Positions 1 to 9,664 of a stretch of 64,000 nt of DNA are shown one piece after another (within the stretch, counting starts at the first letter, position 1; each line of letters starts with the position of its first letter). The notes beneath the pieces are model-generated. The model made no database searches. It was given only the letters and a program-made list of their open reading frames with translations, and was not told the DNA's origin. Source of the DNA: Locusta migratoria (lineage: Eukaryota > Arthropoda > Insecta > Orthoptera > Acrididae); the NCBI GenBank assembly GCA_026315105.1, contig CM048750.1, positions 165,010,549 through 165,074,548 on the forward strand. Reading direction: 5' to 3'. Position numbers and translations under genes: made by a program.

Positions 1-110
1 ATCGCAAGCCTTTCAGGTCTAATTTAAAGCGGGGAAACAGAAAGAAGTCTTCCAGTGCTAAGTCTGGAGAATAAGGAGGGTATGGAAGTACAGAGACCTT
101 GCGTTGCAGT
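1..110 (-). pseudogene. mariner transposase C-terminal fragment, cut by window edge
   Basis: Read on the minus strand, bases 1-80 encode PPYSPDLALEDFFLFP followed by a lysine/leucine-rich stretch. This is the block around the last catalytic aspartate of mariner-type (Tc1/mariner superfamily) transposases. The preceding minus-strand codons (about 80-110) fit the spacer before that block. The protein's C-terminus would run off the left edge, and no matching N-terminal half is readable between 110 and 540. I infer a degraded mariner copy. The motif is seen directly; the family placement is established knowledge. Confidence 0.65.
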
Positions 111-554
111 GACGGAGTTCTCACAATGACCCTGTTAGCTGAGTCGCAGCGTGTACCATCGCTTTGCTGCTTTGCACGATAGAGAGGTTCAAGTCCTCTC
201 TAAGGCATTAGTGTATGTCCGTAGCATAAGTTAGTTTATATAGTTTCGATTACTGATGGAAATTCTCCTCAGAGATGATAATTCTTCAAAAGAGCTCGAG
301 TGGCTGGGAAGTACTTAGTGCTGTAACGCCGATAGTCACACACGGAAGGAAAAGGATGAAGAAACAGCACTTCGTAATTATCTTCAAACACCATGCTCGT
401 GGCTTAGGTCGTAAATTACTTTCCTCTTATGTTGCTTATTCATTTTTCCTTCCTTTCTCTCCTACCTGACAAAGGAACCTAGTTCCCAAAGCTAGTATTA
501 TTTTTTCATCCTTTTTCTTCTTCGTTTGGCGGTACAGCACTAAGATAAGTATCT
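111..554. other. no recognisable feature
   Basis: Unremarkable sequence between the mariner fragment and the first SINE. The 64-codon open frame at 275-469 has no recognisable motif and I do not consider it a gene. Confidence 0.5.
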
Positions 555-940
555 GTTTCCGGCACACAATTTTAATCTGCTAGGAAGTTTCATAATAGCG
601 CTGCAGAGTGAGTTTCATTATGGAAACATACCTTAGGCTGTGGCTAAGCCAAGTCTCCACCATATCCTTTCTTCCAGGAGTGCTAGTCTCGCAAGGTTCG
701 CAGGAGAGCTTCTATGAAGTTTGGAAATTAGGAGGCGAGGTCCTGGCGGAAGTAAAGTTGTGAGGCGGCATCGTGGATCGTGTCGGGATAGCTCAGTCGG
801 TAGAGCACTTGACGGCGAATGGCAAAGGACTCAGGTTCGAGTCCCGCTTCCGGCACGCAATTTTAATCTGCCAGGAAGTTTCATATCATCGCACACTCCA
901 CTGCAGAGTGAAAGTTTCATTTTGGAAAGAATAAATAGTT
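555..940 (+). repeat. tRNA-derived SINE, 'type C', present as a 1.3-unit tandem
   Basis: The tRNA-like head lies at about 779-856. It has an A-box (TAGCTCAGTCGG) and a perfect B-box (GGTTCGAGTCC), followed by CCGGCAC and a tail starting AATTTTAATCTGCCAGG. The same CCGGCAC-tail sequence also occurs upstream at 559, so the copy holds one full 291-bp period plus the end of another, joined head to tail. A minus-strand relative lies at 55003-55300 and a shorter one at 13640-13735. Such elements are copied by RNA polymerase III transcription and LINE-supplied reverse transcription. The open frame through it at 721-945 is not a gene. Confidence 0.75.
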
Positions 941-994
941 TTTAAGTCTTGGGTCCGATGCCCTCAACAGTTTGGTCGCTTCGGATTACAATCA

Positions 995-2348
995 TACACT
1001 CCTGGCAGTTAAAATTGATACACCACGAAGATACGTACTACAGACGCGAAATTTACCGACAGGAATAAGATGCTGTGATATGCAAATGATTAGCTTTTCA
1101 GGGCTTTCACACAAGGTTGGCGCCGGTGACGACACCTACAACGTGCTGACATAAGAAAAATTTCCAACCGATTTCTCATACGCAAACAGCTGTTGACCGG
1201 CGTTGCCTAGTGAAACGTAGTTGTGATGCCTAGTGTAAGGAGGAGAAATGCGTACCATCACGATTCCGACTTTGATAAAGGTCGGATTGTATTCTATCGC
1301 GATTGCGGTTTATCGTATCCCGACATTGCTGCTCGCGTTGGTCGCAATCCAATGACTAATAGTAGAATATGGAATCGGTGGGTTCAGTAGGGCAAAACGG
1401 AACACCATGCCGGATCCCACCGGCCTCGTATCACTAGTAGGCGAGACGAGAGGCATGTTATCCGCATAGCTGTAACAAATCGTGCAGCCACGTCTCGATC
1501 CCTGAGTCAACAGATGGGCACGTTTGCAAGACAACAACCATCTGCACGAACAGTTCGACGACGTTTCCAGCTGTATCCTAGAAAGGATCGCCTGCGATGG
1601 TGTACGCAACGAAGAACCTGGGTGCAAGAGTGGCAAAACGTCATGTTTTTGGATGAATCCTGGTTCTGTTTACAGCATAATGTTGGTCATATCTGTGTTT
1701 CGCGACATCACGGCTAACGCACATCAGAAGCGTGTATTCGTCATCGCCATACTGGCGTATTACACGGCGTGATGGTATGGGGTGCCATTGGTTACACGTA
1801 TCGGACACCTCTAGTTCGCATCGACGGCAATTTGAACAGTGGCCTTTACATTTCAGTTTGTGTTACGACCCGTGGCTCTACCCTTCATTTGATCCCTGCG
1901 AAACCCTACATTTCAGCAGGATTTTGCACGACCGCAGGTGCTGTGCGGACCTTTCTGGATACGGTAAATGTTCGAATACTGCCCTGGCCAGCACATTCTC
2001 CAGATCTCTCACCAACTGAAAACGTCTAGTCAATAGTGGCCGAGGAACGGGCTCGTCACAATACGCCAGTCACTACTCTTGATGAACTGTAGTATCGTGT
2101 TGAAGCTGCATGGACATCTGTACCGGCACACGCCATCCAAGCTCTGTTTGACTCAATGCCCAGGTGTATCAAGGCCGTTATTACGGCCGAGGTGTTTGTT
2201 CTGGGTACTGATTTCTCAGGATCTATTCACCCAAATTGCTTAAAAATGTATTCACATGTCCGTTCTGGTATAATATATTTGTCCAATTAATACCCGTTTA
2301 TCATCTGCATTTCTTCTTGGTGTATTAATTTTAATGGCCAGTAGTGTA
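995..2348 (+). mobile_element. Tc1-like DNA transposon, end to end but inactive
   Basis: The ends are inverted repeats of about 36 bp. The left end reads TACACTCCTGGCAGTTAAAA from 995, and the reverse complement of the right end reads TACACTACTGGCCATTAAAA up to 2348. Each begins with TA, the target dinucleotide duplicated by Tc1/mariner transposases. The 1.35-kb length is normal for a complete Tc1 copy. The transposase inside is broken by stops and a frame change, so the copy could move only with help in trans. Confidence 0.85.
1224..2160 (+). pseudogene. Tc1-like transposase pseudogene
   Basis: The N-terminal helix-turn-helix is recognisable near 1250-1370 (DFDKGRIVFYRDCGLSYPDI). It is followed by FLDESWFCL at about 1648 (first catalytic Asp region), GVMVWGAIGYTYRTPLV at about 1763-1818, and LPWPAHSPDLSPTENV at 1979-2028 (the DD34E glutamate block). 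The normal second-aspartate motif is damaged near 1920-1950. Reading alternates between frames: one frame is open at 1514-1717 and again at 1769-2029, with a break between, and an in-frame stop follows TENV. The part before the first Asp is shorter than usual, suggesting a small internal deletion. The family's role is DNA cleavage and strand transfer at the terminal repeats; this copy cannot encode it. Confidence 0.8.
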
Positions 2349-3130
2349 TGAAGTGACAGAAAACGGCAATGAAATTATAGACACACGATAAATGATAGGT
2401 GGATGGATGGAGGTGGAGAAGAGGTAAGAAGACATGAACTATGAAGATTCGCAGGCAACGCAGGTTACTTTGTCTACTTGGGAAGAGTAGGGGAAATTGG
2501 TGCAGCGGGTATAATGACTCACGTCAATATTTCTGTAACAGTGAGGGCTATACTAGGCGTCATGTAGAAAGGCACTTCCGCGCATAGATAGGGGATAGGG
2601 GAAGGATCTACGTCCGAGCGCCAACAGTGGTGTCTGCGGTAGAGACATAACGTAACTCGCAGCCAGCCACGCATCTACAGAATGAACATCATTGGCTGTC
2701 AGTGCGGTAATGGAGGGGGGATGAGCACAACTGTAGAAATCTGTGGCGCCTTCATACGTGACGCGGACTAAAATCTTCTGTTATCGGAGCTGCAATCATG
2801 TGCTCAGTTATACAACAAAGGATCCAGAGCATGTGGAACAGTTACTAGCAAGCTGTCAGCGTAACAAACAACAGTGTGTTTTGCCATTGTTCCTTCTAAT
2901 ATATGATCTCGAGTTTCTAAGAGATAAATCATTTCATATTCTGTCAAAATACATGTTTATGTTGTATCTTAGCACATTAACATTCACGATTTAATAAGTA
3001 TTATTTCTCTTAAGAAAAGTACGAGTGTGGTACAATAATTTTGTACAAGCCATGCTTGTTGGGGTAACTTGGCGCACAGAGGCCGAGTGAGTTATTTTAC
3101 TCCAGTTAGACATTCCTCAATGAATACTGA
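2349..3130. other. no recognisable feature
   Basis: No transposon ends, tRNA-like box or convincing coding motif is visible. The open frame at 2743-2994 shows nothing recognisable. Confidence 0.4.
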
Positions 3131-3610
3131 ATGAAAGTCGAAATAACACAGTACATCTTTTTTATAGGCATGGGTTCTTCTGTTCAGATACCTAGGACAT
3201 ACACCCGTAACACGGAGAGAGCTTCTTGGACAACAGACGGAGTAATAAATTTCATTAGAGATCTGTTGTCTATAGAAGATGATGAAGGTCACAATGAGCC
3301 TAGCCCAACACAGTCCTCTAGCCCTAACCGTGTTGCAAACTTAGGCTTACCAAACATACCATCAGTTTCCAAACATGGTGATAACAGGCAAAAAAGTCAC
3401 TGTATACAGGAAACATCACCGATTCCTTACCAGCCATATTCAAGTCATGCATCTATTCAGAGTCCAAGAAGTCAGAGACAGTGGTCTTCACTATTGTATA
3501 AGAAAGCCATGATTTTTGTATCGTATCTACTACATAATAGACAGTGTTATTCACTATTTTATAAGAAAACCATGATTATTGTGTCGTATCTACTACATAA
3601 TAGACAGTGA
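3131..3610 (+). CDS. unrecognised open frame ending in 63-bp repeats
   Basis: This is a 159-codon frame. Residues about 20-40 (RTYTRNTERASWTTDGV) resemble the start of the Psq/CENP-B-type DNA-binding domain found in pogo/Tigger transposases. A Ser/Pro-rich, low-complexity middle follows. The last 45 codons are translated tandem repeat (YLLHNRQ recurs). I see no catalytic domain. The most economical view is a transposon-derived exon fragment that by chance reads into a minisatellite. A real short gene is possible but unsupported. Confidence 0.2.
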   Translation: MKVEITQYIFFIGMGSSVQIPRTYTRNTERASWTTDGVINFIRDLLSIEDDEGHNEPSPTQSSSPNRVANLGLPNIPSVSKHGDNRQKSHCIQETSPIPYQPYSSHASIQSPRSQRQWSSLLYKKAMIFVSYLLHNRQCYSLFYKKTMIIVSYLLHNRQ

Positions 3611-3667
3611 TATTCACTATTTTATAAGAAAACCATGATTATTGTATCGTATCTACTACATAATTAA
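3486..3667. repeat. three-copy 63-bp tandem repeat
   Basis: The word AAGAAA(A/G)CCATGATT recurs with a period of exactly 63 bp (anchors at 3501, 3564 and 3627). Copies differ at only a few positions, for example GTATCG versus GTGTCG. The period is a multiple of three, so the frame at 3131-3610 stays open through two copies. Confidence 0.85.
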
Positions 3668-4339
3668 TTATGCTGATATTTTCACTATTTGCTGTAATTG
3701 TCGTTGTTGGTTTTTGGAAGGGACTGAACTGCAACGGTTATCAGTCCATTTGCTGTAATTAAACTACTTTGTTTAGTGTTTCGTTTCATAAATGTAATAT
3801 TTAATACGTACATCTCGCATTATAAGAATAGTGGAATTTTAATACATTATACAATTCCTTGCTCTAATTTCCCTACTTAACTGCATATTTACGTCGTTTA
3901 GGCATGTAACACGAAACACACGGGGCTCATTTTATGCCAAACTTTCAGTCTCTAGGTGTCATAGAATCAAGGTAACAGTCAAAATGCCTTAGGTGTGCCA
4001 ACTTCTCCAACTTTCTCCTACTATAACCTTTTCAGGTCCTGCAAGCAGAAGTGACGGTTATGGGTTTGCTCGTTTTATTTATTTGTAATTCACGCTAGGA
4101 AGTTCAGGTCTGCATCATTCAATCGTGGATGGACTGTGGTAAAGTCCGCAACGTGTCTTAGTTCCATGTTTCTACACTTGGTGATACTAGCAAAACGGCA
4201 AAATCGAGAACTTCCAGTACACTTACAATGGCGGCAAGAAACATATTGACAAGGTGGTAGTATCCTTATTTTGACTTACAAAGTTGTCATACCTGACAGC
4301 CAGTTGATTTTATAATTATGATCCCGTGATGTTATTATG
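3668..4339. other. AT-rich, no gene seen
   Basis: Around 3700-3765 the text GGGACTGAACTG...GTTATCAGTCCAT vaguely resembles the tail of the abundant SINEs, but no tRNA-like head is attached. Nothing else is recognisable. Confidence 0.3.
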
Positions 4340-5097
4340 TCCAAAAAGCAATGGAAGAAACATTTACGGCTCTCGAACAGACTAGTAGGGACATGGGGTT
4401 AATTATTAATAAACAGAAAAAAAATATGGCAGTTGGAAAAGCATATAGAGAAAATATGCCAAATGCAATAACAATGGGCATTCGAAAGAGTTGAACATTT
4501 CAAGTATCTGCGCTCGACAGTTACCCATCAAAATGATACCTCTTATGAAATTAAGCAGAGATTAATACTAACCAATAGAGCCTATTTTGCCCTATAAAAA
4601 CTTCTATCCCAAGGTTCCTGACTAGTACCACTAAATTAACTATCTATAAATCACTTGTATGACAAGTGCTTACATATGCCTGTGAAACCTGGACATTAAC
4701 AACTGAAGATAGTGAAATACTGGACGCATTTGAAAGAAAGGTACTCTGACGAATTATCGGCCCAATCTGTGAAAGAGGAAGATGGAGGAGGAGATACAAC
4801 CATGAGTTATATACCATCAACCCATCAGAAGGATAGTGAAATCATCCAGATTGAGGTGGGCAGGCCACTTGGTTCACATGAATGATACAGAAGTACCAAG
4901 AAGATTGTTACAAAGAAAGCCAGGAGGACAGAAAGGACGTGGTCGACCAAGAACCAAATGGGAAGATGGAGTAATGGAAGATCTCAGGAAGATAGGCTAT
5001 AGAAACTGGAGAGTATTGACAGAAAGAAATGGAAGGAAATTGTAGAAGAGGCCAAGGATTATCATGAGCTGTAGAGCAAAGAAAGAAGAAGAAGATG
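4340..5097 (+). pseudogene. 3' tail of an RTE-like non-LTR retrotransposon
   Basis: Translated with frame changes, the segment gives the region after the reverse-transcriptase palm: FKYLRSTVTHQND-like near 4500, then YKSLV, TYACETWTL near 4677-4700, and RLRWAGHLVHMND with a GRGRPRTKWEDGV block at 4840-4980. These are hallmarks of the C-terminal part of RTE-like ORF2 proteins. The copy ends in an (AGA) simple tail near 5080-5096, a known style of 3' end for such elements. Stops and frameshifts are frequent. The RT core and endonuclease are absent, so it is a 5'-truncated dead insertion. Confidence 0.7.
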
Positions 5098-5834
5098 TTA
5101 TTATGTAATTTCTTTCAATGGAACGTTACTGTAAGATGGTGCAGATCATAAAATTTTGTAGTGAAGGCCTAAAACAGACAATTTTGTGGGTACAATTTTG
5201 TTTAATAAATTTATTTTCTGTTCTGTAATAAATTACTGTATAGATTTTGTATTTCAAACGTCTCTGTCTATATTAATGCCACATCACCTACAACCTTAGG
5301 TCTCAAAGAGTTATAAAATTAAACGAAATAAGGAGAAACATGTAGACAATACCAGACGTTCCGTGATTGCTGGAGAAGCTAATGAATTTTCGGGATAGTG
5401 CATAGGTCGACGAGATAGCTTTGGGGCCACACTGGAATCTGTGACGAGCGCGCCCCGTCTGCGATAAGCTGCTAAGTGGTGCTTGGCCACCGTAGCAGGG
5501 CTTCGGGAGGTCGTGTTATCTGACCGGTTTATGGTTGTTTGCTGTCGCTATAGGCAAGCCCTGCTCGGCGAGTCAGCCGACTGTTGCTGGCTGTAATCCT
5601 GGACGAGCAGGCTGCTGTGCCCGCAAATTGTGCTAGTCGCTTCTAACAGCAACGGTTTGGTTCGGGTACGGGCTTAAGGTCCACAGCTTCAGGAGCTAAT
5701 GGTGCCCGTGGAAACTGGGGTTGCGCAACAACGTTTTCTTTAACCGTTTCAGTAGTTATGATAATTACAACTGTATATTTCATTTAACGAATTTTGTTCT
5801 TAACAGGTTTATTATAATAACGATCAGAGGTGCA
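5098..5834. other. mixed DNA with a GC-rich block
   Basis: 5100-5380 is AT-rich and featureless. 5400-5740 is distinctly GC-rich and holds a perfect 10-bp inverted repeat, AGCAGGGCTT at 5493-5502 and AAGCCCTGCT at 5564-5573, about 60 bp apart. I recognise no element ends or coding motif. Confidence 0.35.
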
Positions 5835-6598
5835 AGGATTATGATATGAAGATCAGCCTCTCAAAAACGAAAGTTATATCAGTGGGAAAGAGATTTAAAC
5901 AGATTGAGTGCCAAATAGGAGGAACAAAGTTAGAACAGGTAGACAGTTTCAAGTACCTGGAATGTATCTTCTCACAAGATGGCAACATAGTGAAAGAACT
6001 GGAATCGAAGTGCATCAAAGCTAATGCAGTGAGTGCTCAGCTAAGATATACTCTCTTCTGCAAGAAGGAAGGAAGTACCAAGACTAAGTTAGCAGTGCAT
6101 CGCTCTATCTTTCGACTAACTTTGTTGCATAGGAGTGAAAGTTGGGTGGATACAGGCGACCTTAATCATAAGGTAGAGGCTACAGATATGAAGGTAGCAA
6201 GAATGATTGCAGGCACTAATCGATGGGAACAATGGCAGGAGGGTGTCCATAATGAGGAAACCAAGGAAAAACTGGGAATGAACACCATAGATGAAGCAGG
6301 TAGAGCGAACAGACTGAGATGGTGGGGTCATGTTACAAGCATAGGAGAAGGAAGGTTACCTAAGAGACTCATGAGCTCGGCAGCAGTGGGTAAGAGACGT
6401 CGAGGTAGACCAAGAAGAAAGTACTTAGATTCGCTGCAGAATGATTTTGAAGTAAAAGGCATAACATCAGACGAGGCATCAATGTTAGCTTTGAATAGGG
6501 GATAATGGAGGAATTTTATTAGAGGTACTGTGCTCCAGACTGAACGCTGAAAGGCATAATCAGTCTCTAATGTTGATGATGATGATGATGATGTAAAT
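5835..6598 (+). pseudogene. 3' tail of a second non-LTR retrotransposon lineage
   Basis: The frame at 5846-6505 (219 codons) is open and encodes the ORF2 C-terminus. It begins just after the RT catalytic region (LSKTKVISVGK), continues through VDSFKYLECIFSQDGN, and ends with RLRWWGHV and GKRRRGRPRRKYLDSLQNDF. A (GAT)n tail at 6570-6593 marks the 3' end. It differs from the 4340-5097 copy in sequence and tail. There is no RT core or endonuclease: a 5'-truncated insertion whose remaining frame is still open, hence fairly young. Clade not assigned. Confidence 0.7.
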
Positions 6599-6792
6599 GT
6601 CACATTTAAATGTACTTGTCACTGAGGCCTGTATTCTTTTTAAAAAATCTGTTGGATATAGTACAGTCGCTTATCAACGGCCATGCACCCAAATATTAAG
6701 AAATGTATTGTCGGCATCGGTAGATGTACACTTCATCGCAATGGTGTGCGTTAACTCTTATAGATTACAGAACCTTGAAAGAATCAGTGCAC

Positions 6793-6998
6793 GCCGCGGT
6801 GGATTAGCCGTGCGTACGGGAGCGCTATGCTGCGGTGAGCGCGGCCGTTCGCCGTCGGGGGTTCGAGCCCCCCTAGAACATGGGTGTTTGTGCTGTCCTT
6901 AGGTTAGTTTCCCTTGGTTTAAGTAGTTTTTAAGCTACGGACTAATGACCACGCAGTTGCGTCCGATAGCTTTACAAACATTTGAACATTTCTAATTT
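6793..6998 (+). repeat. tRNA-derived SINE, 'type B'
   Basis: The head begins CGCGGTGGATTAGCCGTGCG (A-box) with a B-box GGTTCGAGCCC near 6860. The tail contains GGACTAATGACCACGCAGTT and ends ACAAACATTTGAACATT. It is flanked by GAATCAGTGCAC (6781-6792) and GATTCAGTGCAC (6999-7010), a 12-bp target-site duplication with one mismatch. Confidence 0.85.
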
Positions 6999-7010
6999 GA
7001 TTCAGTGCAC

Positions 7011-7439
7011 TCGTGTGTGTCAAATGTCTGCGAGTCGACAATTCAAGCGTGTGAAGGTTGAAGTTTTAGCGTGTTTCTGGTACGTATTGCGTGGTTTCAT
7101 TGCATTGCCATCTATTGGAACATCTTGGAAGTACAGTACGTACAGTATTGCTCCATGCAGCGCAGACGTAGCCCTGTCGAAACCGACAATGAGAGTGCGG
7201 CACCAAACACTTTGCGCCTGTTGTCGGTACATCAGACGAAACAAAGCGTTTAATAGTTAACGCACTGTTGTGTTGCAGCGTGGGCTTGGGGGCTTGGGTA
7301 GGGCAGGGGAGAGGCGATAGGTGTATTGAATCTTTTCACACGACGGCATCAACAGCCCGGTTTCAAAAGTCAAGAGCTTTTTCTAATGCATCTTGAGTGT
7401 TTTTTTTTTTTTTTTGTCGTTTGTCTGTGTGTTTCGATT
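7011..7439. other. no recognisable gene
   Basis: Open frames on both strands at 6982-7260 overlap and carry no motif. A T-run lies at 7401-7417. This may be the 5' part of the pogo-like element that follows, but I could not find a convincing left terminal repeat. Confidence 0.3.
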
Positions 7440-8165
7440 TGAAATTTCATGCTGGAGCTACAATGTCCAGAGATAAAAGTGAGCAAAATCCAAAAGTGAA
7501 TCATTCGAGTTTCTATTTAAAAAAGAAAATTCGCGAAACGAAAAATTTTGTGATCTCGTTGTAACAAAATCTTCGCACTTTGCAGAAAATTGATGCTGGT
7601 GAGCCAGCCGCGAAAGTTGTTGCGGATTTGAACGTCGGTATGAGTGTGATTACTGACTGGAAAACAAATCAATCAGAAATTTAAACAATACGTTCCATTA
7701 AAAGGTCAAGCAGCGCAATGAAATCTCGAAAACCAATGAGAAAAGGTTGACATCCTCTGATAGAAGAGGCTTTATTTTTCTGGCATGATCAAATAAGGGC
7801 CAAATGTGTGCCAGTTTCAGATCTTCTACTTCGTCAAAAAGCTATAACTATTTATGAGCTGATTGAAGGAAAGGAGTAAGAATTCCTCGGAAATGGCTGG
7901 CTGGATCCGTTCAAGAAGAGGCATGGCATTCGCACGTTTTATGATCATACTTCGCAGTACTGACACAATTCGGTGTGTTTCTCGCGTGAAAACAGGGGAC
8001 ATCATTTTATCCGAGATTTTCATTAACCGAACCGGCCACCATCCCGATAATTTCGGATAAACAGTAGTTTTCGTTTTGTATTTTATCCTTTCTCTTAACA
8101 GCGGACACTTCTTAAAAGCGGGCAGTTTTATTCGTTTCACTGTATTTGCAATACGACAAAGAAAA
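7440..8165 (+). pseudogene. pogo/Tigger-like transposase remnant with right end
   Basis: Reading across frames, 7560-7650 gives LQKIDAGEPAAKVVADLNVG, the centipede/CENP-B-type helix-turn-helix of pogo-family transposases. 7770-7930 gives KCVPVSDLLLRQKA, YELIEG and NGWLDPF-KKRHGI, the second DNA-binding (HTH_CENPB) domain. The DDE catalytic domain is missing: after about 7940 the text jumps to a non-coding end containing CGGATAAACAG and finishing TTTCACTGTA at about 8143, typical of pogo/Tigger termini. This is an internally deleted, frameshifted copy. Confidence 0.65.
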
Positions 8166-8223
8166 AAAAATTGAAAGACGAGAAAGAACAAAAACTACAA
8201 AAGCAGTGAGATAGAAAGTAATG

Positions 8224-9500
8224 TTAAATGGAAGTTGGTATGTAGATGGCCAAGTAAAATGTTGAAAAGTAGCCTAGTATGTCCAGTTGAAGTAGCCACT
8301 GAGTAGCAGGTGTGGAAGCTGTCAGAAGGTGATCGAGAGTGCCGTGGAAGGCTCTATTAGGGCAGCTGAAGGTGGTGTGTCGTATTGTTTGGAAGTCTTC
8401 ACCACAGTCACAGCTTGGAGAAGGTCGAAGGCTCCAGGAGTGCATTGCGGATCCACTTCTCCCATGTCCAGTACTTACTCAATTCAGACGAACCCAGATA
8501 TGTCGCGGGAGATGAAATCCGGACGGGGGCTGTGTGGGATCAAGATGTCCATTCGCCGGAGGTGTTACCTGTCCATTCTTCACTCCAATTATCTTGGTTG
8601 CTAAAGTTCATCAGGTTTTGAGCCAGCAGCGCGGGAGGGTGCCTAGATTTGTCTGGTTGAACTGATTCTTTGGATGGCTTGACATATTGGTAGCGAGTTA
8701 CTTGCCACTATTTAATTTGCTTCTCGGACAATGGAGGGAGAAGGTGCCTAAGATGCTTAGGCAGCCAGTGCAATAATGTTGTTTCGATGACAACAATGAT
8801 AATCCGCACTGTCTGATTCCGGACATTGTCTATGTGGTGTCGCACAAGTCTAAAGTGCGCGCCACCTACTTTCGCCTCGCGCTGCCATGCACGCACGACG
8901 CGGCGTTCTTACGACGACAGCCACGAGCGCCCTCTGCTGCAACTCCGCTCGTGGCCACCACTGAACGACATCGTTCACTTGGGACTGACATAGGAACCAG
9001 CTAACACTTCGGAATCAGGCACCAGTGAAGACTTGGCTATCGGATAGGCACTAGGCAGGCCTCTAGCTCAACTATGTATCAGCATTCTGCAGTACTGAGC
9101 TATGTAAAAGTTAAGTATTACTAAGTCTCTAAGAAATATAGATCTCGTTCTAATTTACTCTAGTGTTTCTAGTTTCTGCTGTCCCACTGGCTGGTCACCT
9201 CCTACCTGCACAAGCGTGCATCCTTTATTCCTGCGTCGGTCTTTCTACTCGGCCACCGACACCTACGACGGAAACGAGACACAAAAGTGGCGATGAGGCT
9301 GAGACATAAAAGTCTACTTCTTTGTTTGGGAGCTGTTTAGCCAGACGGAGGAACACTATTGCTATGAAATACACCAGACGTAAGGCGGAGGTTGGTAGAG
9401 TTGATGCTGTGGATCCTCATGTGCTGTCAGGTAACTGAGATAAGAGTTTGGCTGCATGGCTGGAGAGATGTCACTGTTTGGTCCAGTGTAACACCAAGAT
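8224..9500 (-). pseudogene. non-LTR retrotransposon remnant split by an LTR
   Basis: On the minus strand, 9490-9300 encodes KYLGVTLDQTVT, the block after the RT palm. 8445-8250 encodes CDCGEDFQTIRHTTFSCPNRAF, the cysteine/histidine motif near the end of Jockey/R1-like ORF2 proteins (C-x-C-x7-H-x4-C). The two pieces belong to one copy and are separated by the LTR at 8833-9283. Stops are common throughout. Clade is uncertain. Confidence 0.55.
8833..9283 (+). mobile_element. probable LTR with primer-binding-site stub
   Basis: The block starts TGTGGTGTCGCAC and reaches ACA at 9283. It is followed by AAAGTGGCGATGAGG, which resembles the TGGCGACGAGG primer-binding region seen after many arthropod Gypsy-type LTRs. 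GTCTA precedes it (8828-8832) and recurs at 9310-9314, so the inserted piece may run to 9309 with a 5-bp duplication. No gag or pol follows. The LTR call rests on composition, position inside a LINE, and the PBS-like word. Confidence 0.4.
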
Positions 9501-9505
9501 ATTTT

Positions 9506-9654
9506 TAAGATGTTTGTATAGCTTATGGGACTTAACTGCGGATTTATCAGTCCCTAAATTTACAAACTACTTATGAACTAGCTTATACTAAAGACAACAC
9601 AAACATCCATGCCCGAGGGAGGATTCGAACCTCCGACGCAGAAGACCGCGCGAC
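9506..9654 (-). repeat. tRNA-derived SINE, 'type A', 5'-truncated
   Basis: This minus-strand copy has the common tail (ACTTAACTGCGGATTTATCAG...) and the B-box region (GGATTCGAACC on this strand) but lacks most of the A-box half. The direct repeat AAGATATTTT at 9496-9505 and 9655-9664 is its target-site duplication, so truncation happened on insertion. Confidence 0.85.
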
Positions 9655-9664
9655 AAGATATTTT

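Noticed and set aside
721..945. Open frame with SSVGRALDGEWQRTQVRVP
   Set aside because: Lies in the tRNA-like head of a type C SINE; also seen at 54886-55168.
6662..6680. Left terminal repeat of the pogo-like element (TACAGTCGCTTATC)
   Set aside because: Only the first six bases match the right end at 8143; distance and match are not convincing.
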